DNA of 64,000 nt from Actinomycetes bacterium (lineage in GTDB: Bacteria > Actinomycetota > Acidimicrobiia > Acidimicrobiales > JAMCPL01). The first letter of the stretch is position 1. The number at the start of each line of letters is the position of its first letter. The DNA lies in the NCBI GenBank assembly GCA_021846515.1, contig JAJZWU010000006.1, positions 1 to 64,000 on the forward strand, written 5' to 3'. This document shows, in pieces, positions 36,101 through 44,763 of this stretch. A program made the position numbers and the translations under genes. The notes under the pieces are model-generated. The model did no database searches and had not been told where the DNA came from. It saw only the letters and a program-made list of their open reading frames with translations.

Positions 36101-37556
36101 GGTAGGTTTTCTCTACGTGACAACAGGTAATCGCTACGTTCCACTGTCACCATACAGGGTTGCCGACACCAGATGTTCATTGGCTGCATTCGTAAAGAGT
36201 ATGCCCGCGGGATATTGCAGCAATATACCTGCCCAAAATCGCACACTTTCCATCTCCGGATCAGATGCGCCTATCAATGTACAGGTAGGTGGCACTGGAT
36301 CCGCTGGAGACTCTGTTCCCTCTGATGCCCAAGCGGTCGTTGTAAACATCACAGCGGTGAGCGGAGGGTATGATAGTGGAGTTCTCATCGCGTACCCAAC
36401 CGGCACCCCTATGCCGATAGCATACTCCCTCAGCTTTTCTTCTGGATCAGACAATTATTACCTACGCGGCAACTCTATATCTACTTCCTCTCTCTCCACG
36501 GTAGCTCTTGGAAACAACAAGTCAATAATGATATACCCGTATTATTATATACCAGCTCTGTTCCGGTATTATCCCCCTGGAGCATCGGGGCGGCAACCTC
36601 CTTTGAACATCGTCGTAGACGTCGAAGGGTATTACGTTCCTTCAGGGTCAACAGGTACGGGCGCTGGATTCACTCCCATAAGCCCTCCGGCCAGAGTACT
36701 GGACACAAGATGCACTCCAAGTGAACCGGACTCCATCCCCCTGTTGCCCTCCTACTGCTCATCTGAGCACCTACCGGTAAGCAATAGCGGCGTGCCGGCT
36801 GCCGGAGCGGGTCAATCTATTGCCGTAAAGATCGCAGGTATAGATGGCATCCCAGCTACAGGGGTAAGTGCCGTTAGCATGACCGTAACTGCGGCCAACC
36901 CCGGTGCCGGAGGATACCTCACTGTGTGGCCGGATATGAGTACAGGCGACTCTCCACCAATGGCATCAAACGTGAACTTCTCAAAGGGACAGAATCGTGC
37001 CAACGAGGTCATCTCCGAGGTTGGGGCTAATGGATATATCCGTATCTACAACTCGGCCGCGACTCCGGTAAACGTAGTAGTAGACGTCAACGGCTACTAT
37101 TCCTCTTCCGGATACTCCTTCACGCCAAGTACGCCTATCACAATCTGCAATACGGCATCTACCGGCCTGACGGTAGATGCAGGCGTAGTAAGCGGCGTTA
37201 CCGGACAGTGCGATGGATCGGGAGATTATCTTGCACCCAAGACATCATCTGATCCAGCCACTATACAAGTGACCGGCCTGGCAGGAATCCCTTCAAATGT
37301 AAGTGCAATAGTTGCGCAAATAACAGTAAATGGCAATCCCAATTCCGGCACCGCTTACCAATCGCAGCTGAACGGCTATCTCACCGCGTGGCCCGGAAAT
37401 ACCGCAATGCCAACGAGTTCCTATCTGAACTGGTCTGATGGCAGTACCGTAACCGGAACAGTGATCACCGGATTGGACAGTTTGGGATCCTTTGACGCAT
37501 ATGCATCATCCCCAGCAGATCTGACTGTCAATGTAACCGGCTGGTTCCAGAACTGA
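33183..37556 (+). CDS. 1457-residue secreted repeat protein (BNR-like propeller, IPT/TIG, three C-terminal repeats)
   Basis: Signal region IVPTVSGLAVAIAIVILASA (about 39-58) followed by AQAFA. Residues about 110-895 hold thirteen Asp-box-like motifs (YSTNGGQSW, ISTDGGATW, YSSDSGTTW) each tied to a Cys pair such as ISCGSANDC, forming probably two disulfide-stabilised beta-propellers. Then an IPT/TIG immunoglobulin-like domain (SLSPNSAPIAGGTTITIEG), then three divergent repeats of about 150 residues (YRVADTRC, ARVLDTRC, ITICNT; each ending VVDVNGYY or similar). No catalytic motif or cell-wall sorting signal. Likely surface or matrix protein for adhesion. SD AGGAGG eight nt before the ATG. Confidence 0.8.
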   Translation: MRFHSLTDRSGKYTRCVRCTPDDQSQSMICTIWRGWRLKIVPTVSGLAVAIAIVILASAQAFAAADTFVGAVAGVPARTRQPGVSDIQNISKSISPLNGSTPHASMSANNTPAIVPANSWNLVKGFPAAANGVDNVSCTPTGNCAALATNNQGNAVALYSLNGGASWHEGTFPAAPAGWLNPYFLSCGSASDCAAVRTNALALAKLTYFGALFATEYGSSPSAAFYSTNGGQSWMQSTLPNGTTALTDISCGSANDCTATGFVNGKNAILYSLNGGASWNLASIPNISTLDLLRVSCEAPLSGSATTQTSVTCLSAGSPLDNVIPTFLSKAPALAQFLHLNDTTSPLLLSTQLPVTLISTDGGATWKQGPSLPGGIGIVTSISCTSGMLDCTMTGSGFDMYSSTGGASWTGSRLPGNAGLPTSISCYSPGICITATASGNGYQSTNGGASWIQTTLEPTQNNTAAGSNSAFAGWENVSCASSSSCAISLVALPGDGQELQGIYYTTNENTVWQESRLPMVVHRFIAVSCQPVGVCVAASNTQIAYSSDSGTTWTAANLPEDISQFNDISCGSATDCIAVGTLSVCTNPSSTECLLANAGDADGIAPVALYSNNAGQSWINVPLPLGINFPQTVYCSSQAICVIESDTRILYSSDGGLTWEDGTLPSENGASLLLSGSLSCSSGSCITAGVVNGRLAAFYSTDGGAGWNMASIPGSAPEIAPMNLPFTYGSAPSDVKVQGIGYVSCSANGTCTLLGGPAGTLTSSGNIINAYDYAYNSTDGGESWTQASIAPDPALQGAFMQILGITCTGNYCIAPTYVTDSTNGFEPPLEYQSSSPLLVSSDGGASWGISTANGLPANISLKAFDCISITDCLGVGKNNNGSSSYGGVVYQNLSPFAPTLISLSPNSAPIAGGTTITIEGAALTGTTGVNFGSIPAASFGVMSSSTLTATAPAVSQPGIVNLTVTTPLGTSKPVGFLYVTTGNRYVPLSPYRVADTRCSLAAFVKSMPAGYCSNIPAQNRTLSISGSDAPINVQVGGTGSAGDSVPSDAQAVVVNITAVSGGYDSGVLIAYPTGTPMPIAYSLSFSSGSDNYYLRGNSISTSSLSTVALGNNKSIMIYPYYYIPALFRYYPPGASGRQPPLNIVVDVEGYYVPSGSTGTGAGFTPISPPARVLDTRCTPSEPDSIPLLPSYCSSEHLPVSNSGVPAAGAGQSIAVKIAGIDGIPATGVSAVSMTVTAANPGAGGYLTVWPDMSTGDSPPMASNVNFSKGQNRANEVISEVGANGYIRIYNSAATPVNVVVDVNGYYSSSGYSFTPSTPITICNTASTGLTVDAGVVSGVTGQCDGSGDYLAPKTSSDPATIQVTGLAGIPSNVSAIVAQITVNGNPNSGTAYQSQLNGYLTAWPGNTAMPTSSYLNWSDGSTVTGTVITGLDSLGSFDAYASSPADLTVNVTGWFQN

Positions 37557-37616
37557 TACCGGACGATGGGCGCCATATCGGGTGGTACTGAATTAAAAAG
37601 GCATTCACGTTAAGAT

Positions 37617-38486
37617 ATGCACATGATTACAAATGATGAGGCTCACAATATAGATGATGCCACCGCACCGCGCTACCCTGGAAACTCTCAATCCGACCCC
37701 AAAGGCTCGAATCCTCCGCTCACACTTGCTGTAGATATAGGCGGTAGTGGATTGAAGGCAGCTATAGTTGACAACCGTGGGCAGATGGTTACAGAGCGAG
37801 AGCGCATAGAAACCCCCTACCCTCTTGACCCACAGCGTTTGGTGGACTCGCTCTCGCTACTGGCAAGTGATCTGCATACAGCCAGCGGCATCAGCTACGA
37901 CAGGGTATCGGTTGGATTTAATGGAATGGTGCGCCATGGAATCATTATCACTGCACCCCAATTCTCAACCATTGGTGGTCTCGGTACGCCAATAGACGAT
38001 AACCTCGTCCGGGATTGGCGCAATTTTGATCTCGCCGGTGCACTCGAACGAACTCTCGGAAAGCCAACCCGGGTTGCAAATGACGCAGACGTACAGGGTG
38101 CTGCAGCTGTCATGGGTAAGGGCCTTGAGTTGGTGATCACCCTGGGAACCGGGTGTGGAACTGCAATGTTCTATGATGGCTCTCTATTGCCGCATATGGA
38201 GTTTGCTCACCATCCCCTCCATGGGAAAGAAACTTACAACGACTACGTTGGTGACCACGCCTTGCGGACATTGGGCAACCGCAGGTGGACAAAGCGGGTG
38301 CTGAAGGTAATAGACACAATGCGCAATCTCATGTTCTTCGATAGATGCTACGTAGGAGGGGGAAATGCAAAGAAACTTACCCAGAGCCTGCCCGATGACT
38401 GTACCATTATAGACAACTCCGCCGGCATAGTGGGTGGTGTGAGGCTTTGGGATGCAGGACATCTCGGCCTCACCGACTCCCGGTAG
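37617..38486 (+). CDS. ROK-family sugar kinase, polyphosphate-glucokinase-like
   Basis: 289 residues. LAVDIGGSGLKAAIVD is the N-terminal phosphate loop, VANDADVQGAA holds the catalytic Asp, and VITLGTGCGTAMFYDG the second ATPase motif. The segment MEFAHHPLHGKETYNDYVG stands where polyphosphate glucokinases have an ELGHxPxHG motif, and there is no zinc-binding Cys cluster of repressor-type ROK proteins. It probably phosphorylates glucose, using polyphosphate or ATP; EFAHH for ELGHL is a deviation. The first 35 residues are a non-conserved polar extension. No strong SD. Confidence 0.75.
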   Translation: MHMITNDEAHNIDDATAPRYPGNSQSDPKGSNPPLTLAVDIGGSGLKAAIVDNRGQMVTERERIETPYPLDPQRLVDSLSLLASDLHTASGISYDRVSVGFNGMVRHGIIITAPQFSTIGGLGTPIDDNLVRDWRNFDLAGALERTLGKPTRVANDADVQGAAAVMGKGLELVITLGTGCGTAMFYDGSLLPHMEFAHHPLHGKETYNDYVGDHALRTLGNRRWTKRVLKVIDTMRNLMFFDRCYVGGGNAKKLTQSLPDDCTIIDNSAGIVGGVRLWDAGHLGLTDSR

Positions 38487-38626
38487 CAAGCTACAAAGTA
38501 TCCTGTGGCAGCCCCGCCCCCAGCCGATTGCCCAGTACAGTAATTGCTGGCACTTGTAGATATAAGCACTTCCCTAACAGATGTATACCAGTATAGTGTC
38601 CCGCAAATAATTATGCGCTCTCACTG

Positions 38627-38651
38627 CGCAAACGTCCGGTGGACGGTTGCG
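38627..38651. repeat. Strong GC-rich hairpin between ROK kinase and dapA
   Basis: CGCAAACGTCC pairs with GGACGGTTGCG across a three-base loop, eleven positions with a single mismatch. A second stem CGTAG/CTACG follows at about 38681-38696. No U-run. The 290-bp intergenic 38487-38776 has no gene; this structured part could be a repeat element, a terminator core or part of a small RNA. Confidence 0.4.
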
Positions 38652-38765
38652 TATACGTCGGGCTGCGTTGTCGTCCTCAACGTAGTCCCTGCTACGCCTA
38701 TGTCCTTCGCCTTGCCGGCTGACGCCCCTGACCAGGTGAATACCATCACACTATTTACGAGACGC

Positions 38766-38771
38766 TATACT
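38766..38771 (+). promoter_or_regulatory. -10 element five bases before dapA
   Basis: TATACT ends five bases before ATG 38777, with no SD. A leaderless dapA message is likely. Confidence 0.45.
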
Positions 38772-38776
38772 AGAGT

Positions 38777-39691
38777 ATGACTCATAACACCGCAGAACCG
38801 AGGTTTGGCAATGTAATTACCGCAATGGTCACCCCATTCCTACCGGATGGTTCTTTAGATATAGACGGTACAGTACGTTTGGCCAAATGGCTCACAGAGC
38901 ATGGTAACGATGGTTTGGTTCTTGCTGGGTCTACCGGAGAAGGCACAGTTCTGAGCGATGAGGAAAAACGGGATCTATGGTCTTCGGTCGCAGAAAGTCT
39001 TACCATACCGGTGATGGCAGCCACCGGTACTGCCGACACCCGCCATACGATACAGCTTACCCGCACCGCACAAGAGTGCAGGGTAGACGGCATTCTCCTG
39101 GTTACCCCCTACTATCTACGCCCTTCTCAGCAGGGACTATTCGATCATTTCAAGGCCGTCAGTGAATCCACCGACCTACCTGTCATACTTTACGACATAC
39201 CCTCGAGGACAGGAAGGCGTATAGCGATCGAAACCACACTAAGGCTCGTCTCCGAAGTAGGGAACATAATAGGGATAAAGGACGCTACGGGCGATATTCC
39301 ATCCGCGGCACGGCTTGTAGCTGATGCCCCGAACTATTTTGAGCTCTACAGCGGGGATGATTCATTGACTCTCCCCTTTCTGTCCATTGGAGGTGTAGGG
39401 CTGATCAGTGTTGCAGGCCACTGGGCAGGTGAAGAGCTGGGGAAGATGATCTCTTCATTCAAGGCAGGTGAAATAGGTAAGGCTGCTGAAATAAATGCCT
39501 CTCTCATCGAGTCGTACCTCTTTGAAACATCAGAGATGTTTCCGAACCCACTGCCCGCAAAAGCAGCCTGTAGGGCACTCGGGCTCCCGTCAGGTCAATG
39601 CCGAGCTCCCCTTGGTCCGGCGCCATCCCAGCTTGACAGTGCTGCACGCCAAGTACTGGAGAGACTGGATAAGATCAACCAGCCAAAGTAG
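38777..39691 (+). CDS. dapA: 4-hydroxy-tetrahydrodipicolinate synthase
   Basis: 304 residues. GNVITAMVTPFLPDG start, LAGSTGEG (Thr pair), the Tyr in TPYYLRPSQQG, YDIPSRTGRRI and the Schiff-base Lys in IIGIKDATGDI are all present. It condenses pyruvate with aspartate semialdehyde in lysine and diaminopimelate synthesis. Other members of the N-acetylneuraminate lyase family are possible on fold alone, but the YDIPSRTG and GIKDATGD forms fit DapA. Stands alone, convergent with the MFS gene. Confidence 0.92.
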   Translation: MTHNTAEPRFGNVITAMVTPFLPDGSLDIDGTVRLAKWLTEHGNDGLVLAGSTGEGTVLSDEEKRDLWSSVAESLTIPVMAATGTADTRHTIQLTRTAQECRVDGILLVTPYYLRPSQQGLFDHFKAVSESTDLPVILYDIPSRTGRRIAIETTLRLVSEVGNIIGIKDATGDIPSAARLVADAPNYFELYSGDDSLTLPFLSIGGVGLISVAGHWAGEELGKMISSFKAGEIGKAAEINASLIESYLFETSEMFPNPLPAKAACRALGLPSGQCRAPLGPAPSQLDSAARQVLERLDKINQPK

Positions 39692-39728
39692 AGCTCGCGA
39701 GCCTTTAGGCGTACTCTACGGGCCGATA

Positions 39729-41837
39729 TTAGGCTGAAGTTGCATGCAACTTCGCCAACTCCGCATCAATCCTCTTCTCGTACTCTTCAAAGTCCTTCCT
39801 GGCCGCCCTGGGGCTCCATCGTCCCTTTATAGTAAACATCAATACGAGGAAGAGTACTTGGCCACCCAGGCACACCCACCACCATGTCTCCCACTGGTTT
39901 GGCGAATGTTTCTTGGCCGGGATAATCTTCTCTGCCGCCACCAGCAGGGTAGCCAGTTGCGGAGAATACGACTTTATATTGGCCACAACCGCAGGAGACA
40001 CCGGTTTTCCTGCCTGAAGGCCACTGGCAGCCGTACTGAACAGGTTGAGGGCGTTCAACTGGTTGAATATACCCGGCTCTGTCGCCGCCAACTGCTGTTG
40101 GTTGGCAAGCAGGGTAGCCAGTTGCGGAGAGTCTGACTTTATCTTGGCCGCAACCGCAGGAGGTACCGGTTTCCCTGTTTCTACGTCAGCTGCAGCACCA
40201 CTGAAAGATACCAATCCCAGCAATTGGTTGAACAACGGAGAGGGCACCGCTGACAAATTATAGTTGCTGCCGATATAATCGGCCAGTGCCAATCCATAGG
40301 GCTCTCCGGTAGCTTTCAATTCTGCCACAACCGATGGTGGCGCCGACTTTTTGGCATTCGCATATGGTGATGCCAGATTCAGAATATTCAAAGTATCAAC
40401 AGTCTTCACGCTGTTTGGAGTTGCAAGATAGGCAGCCATCGCCTTTCCATATGGCTCATTTGTGGCACGCAGAGCGGCCAGCACGGACGGGGGAGCCGAC
40501 TTATGGCTGGCGACATACGACGAAGCGGCATTGAGCGCCTGAAGGTTAGTAGCCGCTGTATTGTTGTCGACAAGAGTCGACGCAGTCGAGATGACTTGAG
40601 GCATTACCAAAAACGAGATCGCAATTATTATCCGCAGCGTCCACCCCCATACAGCAAGGCCGGTAGCTGCCAGAGCTGGATTCTTCTCCTCTACTGCTTC
40701 GGTATAGCTAGCCATCCACGCTACATATGCCATAGCATCAAAGAATCCTATAAGGATTACAATCCACACTAGGGTGTAGTAACCGGTAGACGGTGCATGG
40801 ACTTTAGAGATGAATATAAGAGTGGCAATTATCATGCCGACTGCACCCACCAGCATAAATGGTTTGCGGACACGCAACTTATCTGAGAGAATACCAAACA
40901 CTATAAGTGCACCTGCATCAAACGCCCAGTACCAGGTATTTATCCCATTGGCATTGGATGTGGTTTGGCCGTATATTACTACGAAATAAAGAGTAAACAC
41001 TGTGACCGCCGCGTAATATATGAGCAGGAACGTCGATATGCCTATCGAGGATACTATCAAGTCCCACTTGAACATAGTGCGTATCGGGCTCTTTATCGAC
41101 CCTTCTATATCTATCCCCTTTGCACGCGCTTGGACAAGAGATCTCTCCTTCTCACTTACCATCAGCTGGTCACGCAACCCGGGTGACAACTCACGCAATG
41201 CAATAAACGTAATGGCAAAGACCACCAAGGCTACAATACCGGAGATGATGAATTGGTCCTGCCAGGGGTGTAAATGTGCCAGAGTATGCTCTGCAACAAG
41301 AGTAGCTGCAAGGCTTCCAAGTACCGGACCGAGCGTCCAAAAACCCATTGCAGATGCCCTGCCCATCTGTGGAGAAAAATCTCTTATCAGTGCAGGCGTA
41401 GATACAAGAACAAGCCCCTCGGCAAATCCTATTGCTGTATAAGCAATAGCAAAACCCAGTTCAGAGTGAATATTGGGAATTGCAAATAGCTGCAACAGCG
41501 CTGTAGCAAGTACTCCATAAATGGTGAGGTTAACCCTGCCGACCTTATCTGAAAGACCACCAACAAGAGCGGTAACAGCCGCCGCAAGATTACCAATTAC
41601 AACCAGGGTCATGAAATACAAAAATGACATGTGGTAATAGGGAAGAAGTAGAGGAAGTACGGCGCCCTCTACAAAATAGAGATAGTACAGTACTATCGTA
41701 ATAGCAACTGTAATCCCAAGATATACGTATCTGGGGAGAGGATCCGGGTAAGTATCCATGGTCCTATCGATAATGAACCTGAACCGGCCACTTGATTTAT
41801 TTGTCCCTATAGTGCTTTCACCTGTGACACTTGTCAT
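39729..41837 (-). CDS. MFS transporter with a 200-residue repeat-bearing insertion
   Basis: 702 residues. An MFS core starts near residue 35, with the loop 2-3 motif GGLSDKVGRVNLTIYG and about eleven helices up to WGWTLRIIIAISFLVMP. Then comes an insertion (about 430-650) holding four related units: APPSVLAALRATNEPYG, APPSVVAELKATGEPYG, VPPAVAAKIKSDSPQLATLL and VSPAVVANIKSYSPQLATLL, before the last helix (WWWVCLGGQVLFLVLMFTI). The insertion would lie outside the membrane between the last two helices. Substrate unknown. SD GAAAGGGG precedes ATG 41837. Confidence 0.85.
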   Translation of the reverse strand: MTSVTGESTIGTNKSSGRFRFIIDRTMDTYPDPLPRYVYLGITVAITIVLYYLYFVEGAVLPLLLPYYHMSFLYFMTLVVIGNLAAAVTALVGGLSDKVGRVNLTIYGVLATALLQLFAIPNIHSELGFAIAYTAIGFAEGLVLVSTPALIRDFSPQMGRASAMGFWTLGPVLGSLAATLVAEHTLAHLHPWQDQFIISGIVALVVFAITFIALRELSPGLRDQLMVSEKERSLVQARAKGIDIEGSIKSPIRTMFKWDLIVSSIGISTFLLIYYAAVTVFTLYFVVIYGQTTSNANGINTWYWAFDAGALIVFGILSDKLRVRKPFMLVGAVGMIIATLIFISKVHAPSTGYYTLVWIVILIGFFDAMAYVAWMASYTEAVEEKNPALAATGLAVWGWTLRIIIAISFLVMPQVISTASTLVDNNTAATNLQALNAASSYVASHKSAPPSVLAALRATNEPYGKAMAAYLATPNSVKTVDTLNILNLASPYANAKKSAPPSVVAELKATGEPYGLALADYIGSNYNLSAVPSPLFNQLLGLVSFSGAAADVETGKPVPPAVAAKIKSDSPQLATLLANQQQLAATEPGIFNQLNALNLFSTAASGLQAGKPVSPAVVANIKSYSPQLATLLVAAEKIIPAKKHSPNQWETWWWVCLGGQVLFLVLMFTIKGRWSPRAARKDFEEYEKRIDAELAKLHATSA

Positions 41838-42143
41838 CTACTTAACCCCTTTCACTAAATATAACGCCTGTTCTCCAGTCCCGGATCGCATATTGTGGCC
41901 AAAGCGGCAAACACAATCCGTTAGTCCTACTAATGAGATACCGGCATATCGTAACATTATAAATATCAAGTTTACTCATATTTACTGCCCAATGGTGTTT
42001 TATTGAAAGATATTTTGTACATTTCACCCAAGTAACAATGATGACATCAACCATGTGGGCGTTATCTATTCAGAGCTACAAAATGCCAGCAATAACAGCC
42101 GTAACGGCGGCTCTAAGGCTACCTCGTGAGTCCGGGCAGTCTT
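41838..42143. other. Intergenic region between MFS and lipoprotein genes
   Basis: 306 bp without a convincing gene. It contains a TTATAT box (41859-41864 on the plus numbering, read on the minus strand) 22 bp before the MFS start, and an inverted repeat AGCCG/CGGCT (42097-42112) just after the lipoprotein stop on the minus strand, which may act as a weak terminator. Confidence 0.3.
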
Positions 42144-43169
42144 CTACGATTCCACCAGCACTTCCTGTGAAGGCGGCAGTGTTACACTTCTGTTGCCAAA
42201 ATTAGACAGCGTTACTACTATATTCGTTGCGCCGGCATATCCCACGGGAGGAGCAGCTACCGAAGAAGGCATGATTACCTCTACTTGTTGAAGTACACCA
42301 GATTTACTTACCCATACTCTGGCTGAAAAGAGATGGGACGATGCCCCAAAATACGTAGACTCCATCGCAAGTATGCGGCGTGCCGTGGCTGGCAATATGC
42401 TCTGCACGCCACTCTGTACGGCGCCGGAAAGGGAATCAGGCACGCTGCCGTGAGGACCATTTTGCGTACCACCGGGAAAAGCGGTAGTAGCAGCTGCCAT
42501 GTGTAAGTCTACATTAAACGAATACTCGTAGGTCGCTGTGTTACCTACCGGAAAGCTGCCTACCTCTTTGATGTGGCCAGTTGCGCCTAAAACTGAGCCT
42601 ATTATGAACATCGGATTGTAGATCATATACGACAGATAAGTATTGTTTGGTGTCGCCGCTCCTGCCGGAGGAACATACTTGATCCAACGATAGGGTGAAC
42701 CTTGTGGAGACTGGCCTGATGACGTCCTGCCTGACCCATGTGAAGACGTACTTCCAGATGGCGCTGAACCGGTTGTACTATCTGAGAGCATAACGCCGGA
42801 CCCCACAAATGCCATGAACTCGCCAAATTTACCCGCACTTAACGAAGCACTGGCCAAATTGAAATTAACCGTACCTGAGGCGGTATCATCTGCGCCTACA
42901 ATGGTAGAACCACCAGATAACTTTACCTGGAGGTCAGCACCGCTCTCATGCAGCGTACGTGAGATCACAGTTGCTACAAACTGCCGCGTAGGTGGACCGG
43001 GGGGCTTTATCACCCCTGGACCGGAACTGCACGAATCCAACAGCAATGCCGCCACCCCAAGAATAGCAACTAAGCGTGCTTTACCTTTTCCTTCTTTGGC
43101 CTTGGCGTATAGCGTGAACCCAGGCTTTCCCATCATCACGTTATTTACGAAACGACACACCAGTGCCAC
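42144..43169 (-). CDS. Putative lipoprotein of unknown function
   Basis: 341 residues in the longest frame (GTG at 43169); ATG at 43136 or 43133 is also possible and neither has an SD. A hydrophobic segment VAILGVAALLLDSCSSG ends in a Cys followed by SSG, typical of a lipoprotein, although LDSC departs from the usual LAGC box. The body (RQFVATVISRTLHESGADLQ, RWIKYVPP, TYEYSFNVDLHMA) resembles in layout the LppX/LprG-type lipid-binding lipoproteins of actinobacteria. A Ser/Gly-rich loop lies near 135-160. The similarity is by eye and weak. Confidence 0.6.
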   Translation of the reverse strand: MALVCRFVNNVMMGKPGFTLYAKAKEGKGKARLVAILGVAALLLDSCSSGPGVIKPPGPPTRQFVATVISRTLHESGADLQVKLSGGSTIVGADDTASGTVNFNLASASLSAGKFGEFMAFVGSGVMLSDSTTGSAPSGSTSSHGSGRTSSGQSPQGSPYRWIKYVPPAGAATPNNTYLSYMIYNPMFIIGSVLGATGHIKEVGSFPVGNTATYEYSFNVDLHMAAATTAFPGGTQNGPHGSVPDSLSGAVQSGVQSILPATARRILAMESTYFGASSHLFSARVWVSKSGVLQQVEVIMPSSVAAPPVGYAGATNIVVTLSNFGNRSVTLPPSQEVLVES

Positions 43170-43204
43170 ACCAAAAACTCATTAGCACGGCATGGATGCG
43201 TCAG

Positions 43205-44491
43205 CTAAACCAGTGGATCACAAGCTGAGGATACGGAAGTGGGCGCCCCGCTTGAATGCGCCAGAATATTTGGACCCCACAGATTATACGTCTTGCCTAT
43301 CCACTGCGTACCACCAAACAAATGGGCGTTACCCGCTAACCCAAACCCAGCTTGAACTCCACCGCATACAGCCCACCAGGGAGCAGCACCGGTAGAAGAC
43401 CAGCCAACTGCACCTACCTGTGCCATTGGACCAGCTTGTATATCAGGGCCTGCGAGGTCGTATACCAGAAAATCAATCTGCCCCCACAGGTTTGCTTGGA
43501 CATTTACACCTGCCTGTGCAGTAACTCCCACTCCTCCAGGTGCAAAGCAGGCAACATTGTCTGCCGTGGCGCACTTGAAGGTAGTACTTGCGCCCCATGT
43601 TCCATTTTGCAAACCAGCGTTGAATCCCATAATGGCAGATTCGCTAAGTGGGTTGGAATTCGCAGCAGATACGGTGGCGCCTACTCCTACATTGGCAGAG
43701 GTTGTAACATACAGCTGGAGGGCGGGAACGATCTCCACTGGAATCGGACCGGCCATAATGGTAAACGAAGCCAGCGGCTGTGAGAGCAGTGGGAAAGTGT
43801 TGCTGTAGCTAACCGGCCCAGTAATGTTTACTACAAAGTTGGCCGACTCGCCCAGCGTGCCACCTACTGTAAACTTGGTGACCGATACGCCATTCAGTCC
43901 AATACACGCCTGAGCAGATGGCGCCAGATTAACCGTAGATGCATTCAGATCAAAGCTGGGGCCTATGGTGACACCATTATTGCTGTAGGCCGGAAAAGTA
44001 TGGCTGGCGTTTATGTTATGCAGGGTAATCTCCCCAGGACTCCACTGGAAGCAGCCTGGAGGAGCTGACGGTCCTACGTATGCGTAGAAGGAACCACAGA
44101 AGATAATAGTGGTAAAACATGACGGGCTTGTTCCGGATGAATTGGTGACCGTCACCTGAACCTTACCCCCATGTCCATCCATAATTGCTGGCTCTGCAGG
44201 TACAACTACCGACAATGATGTATTGGATAGTACTTTTATGTTGGTTGTAGTAGATCCCCCAAAGGATACCTGAGTGGCTCCATCAAAGTTGTTACCGGAG
44301 ATAGTAACTGTATTACCGCCGTTCGTAGAGCCACTGTTCGGCGAAATAGAACTAACTGAAGGTACAGCCGAGTTACCTCCCAGGCCAATGCCTAGCGTAG
44401 AACATGCACTGGCAACCAGAGTAACTGCCGCCAAAACTACCGCTACTCTACCCATATGAACTGCCTTACCTGCCATCCATAGTTTGCGCAT
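43205..44491 (-). CDS. IPT/TIG-domain lipoprotein
   Basis: 428 residues from ATG 44491, chosen because AAGGTGA lies eight bases upstream. Lipobox VTLVASAC followed by STLGIG. Residues about 45-130 are an IPT/TIG domain (SISPNSGSTNGGNTVTISG), as in the 1457-residue secreted protein. The rest is beta-rich, with Cys pairs and repeated GP and AGP turns (GPIPVEIVPALQLYV, AGPDIQAGPMAQVGAVGW), reminiscent of a choice of adhesion or sheath proteins but not recognised. Has its own strong promoter, so it may be abundant. Confidence 0.75.
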   Translation of the reverse strand: MRKLWMAGKAVHMGRVAVVLAAVTLVASACSTLGIGLGGNSAVPSVSSISPNSGSTNGGNTVTISGNNFDGATQVSFGGSTTTNIKVLSNTSLSVVVPAEPAIMDGHGGKVQVTVTNSSGTSPSCFTTIIFCGSFYAYVGPSAPPGCFQWSPGEITLHNINASHTFPAYSNNGVTIGPSFDLNASTVNLAPSAQACIGLNGVSVTKFTVGGTLGESANFVVNITGPVSYSNTFPLLSQPLASFTIMAGPIPVEIVPALQLYVTTSANVGVGATVSAANSNPLSESAIMGFNAGLQNGTWGASTTFKCATADNVACFAPGGVGVTAQAGVNVQANLWGQIDFLVYDLAGPDIQAGPMAQVGAVGWSSTGAAPWWAVCGGVQAGFGLAGNAHLFGGTQWIGKTYNLWGPNILAHSSGAPTSVSSACDPLV

Positions 44492-44559
44492 AAGTATCAC
44501 CTTACTCCCTTCTTAACATGCCAACCCCTTGTAAGATGTTGACTCACCTATCAACAACA

Positions 44560-44587
44560 ATTATACGCCATAATTTACAAATGTCAA
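44560..44587 (-). promoter_or_regulatory. Near-consensus promoter of the IPT lipoprotein gene
   Basis: On the minus strand, TTGACA (44587-44582), 16-bp spacer, TATAAT (44565-44560). Downstream in the leader is an inverted repeat TGTTGA/TCAACA (44537-44556). This is the best sigma-70-type match seen in the window. Confidence 0.65.
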
Positions 44588-44763
44588 GTCCTACTCACAA
44601 GTAATATTAGTAATAAGTACAATTTTTCGTTATAGCAATAGACGGATTCAACCAACTTCATCCACACTGTCCCAATGATCACAGCCAGCCAAGCTATCTC
44701 CCAGGCAGTTGGCCGGTAGGATTACGTAATACACCCACACTCCAAAGCATGCAGTCATGAACG

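Noticed and set aside
41842..42054. 70-residue ORF upstream of the MFS gene on the minus strand
   Set aside because: No family look, AT-rich intergenic composition, and it covers the MFS -10 region.
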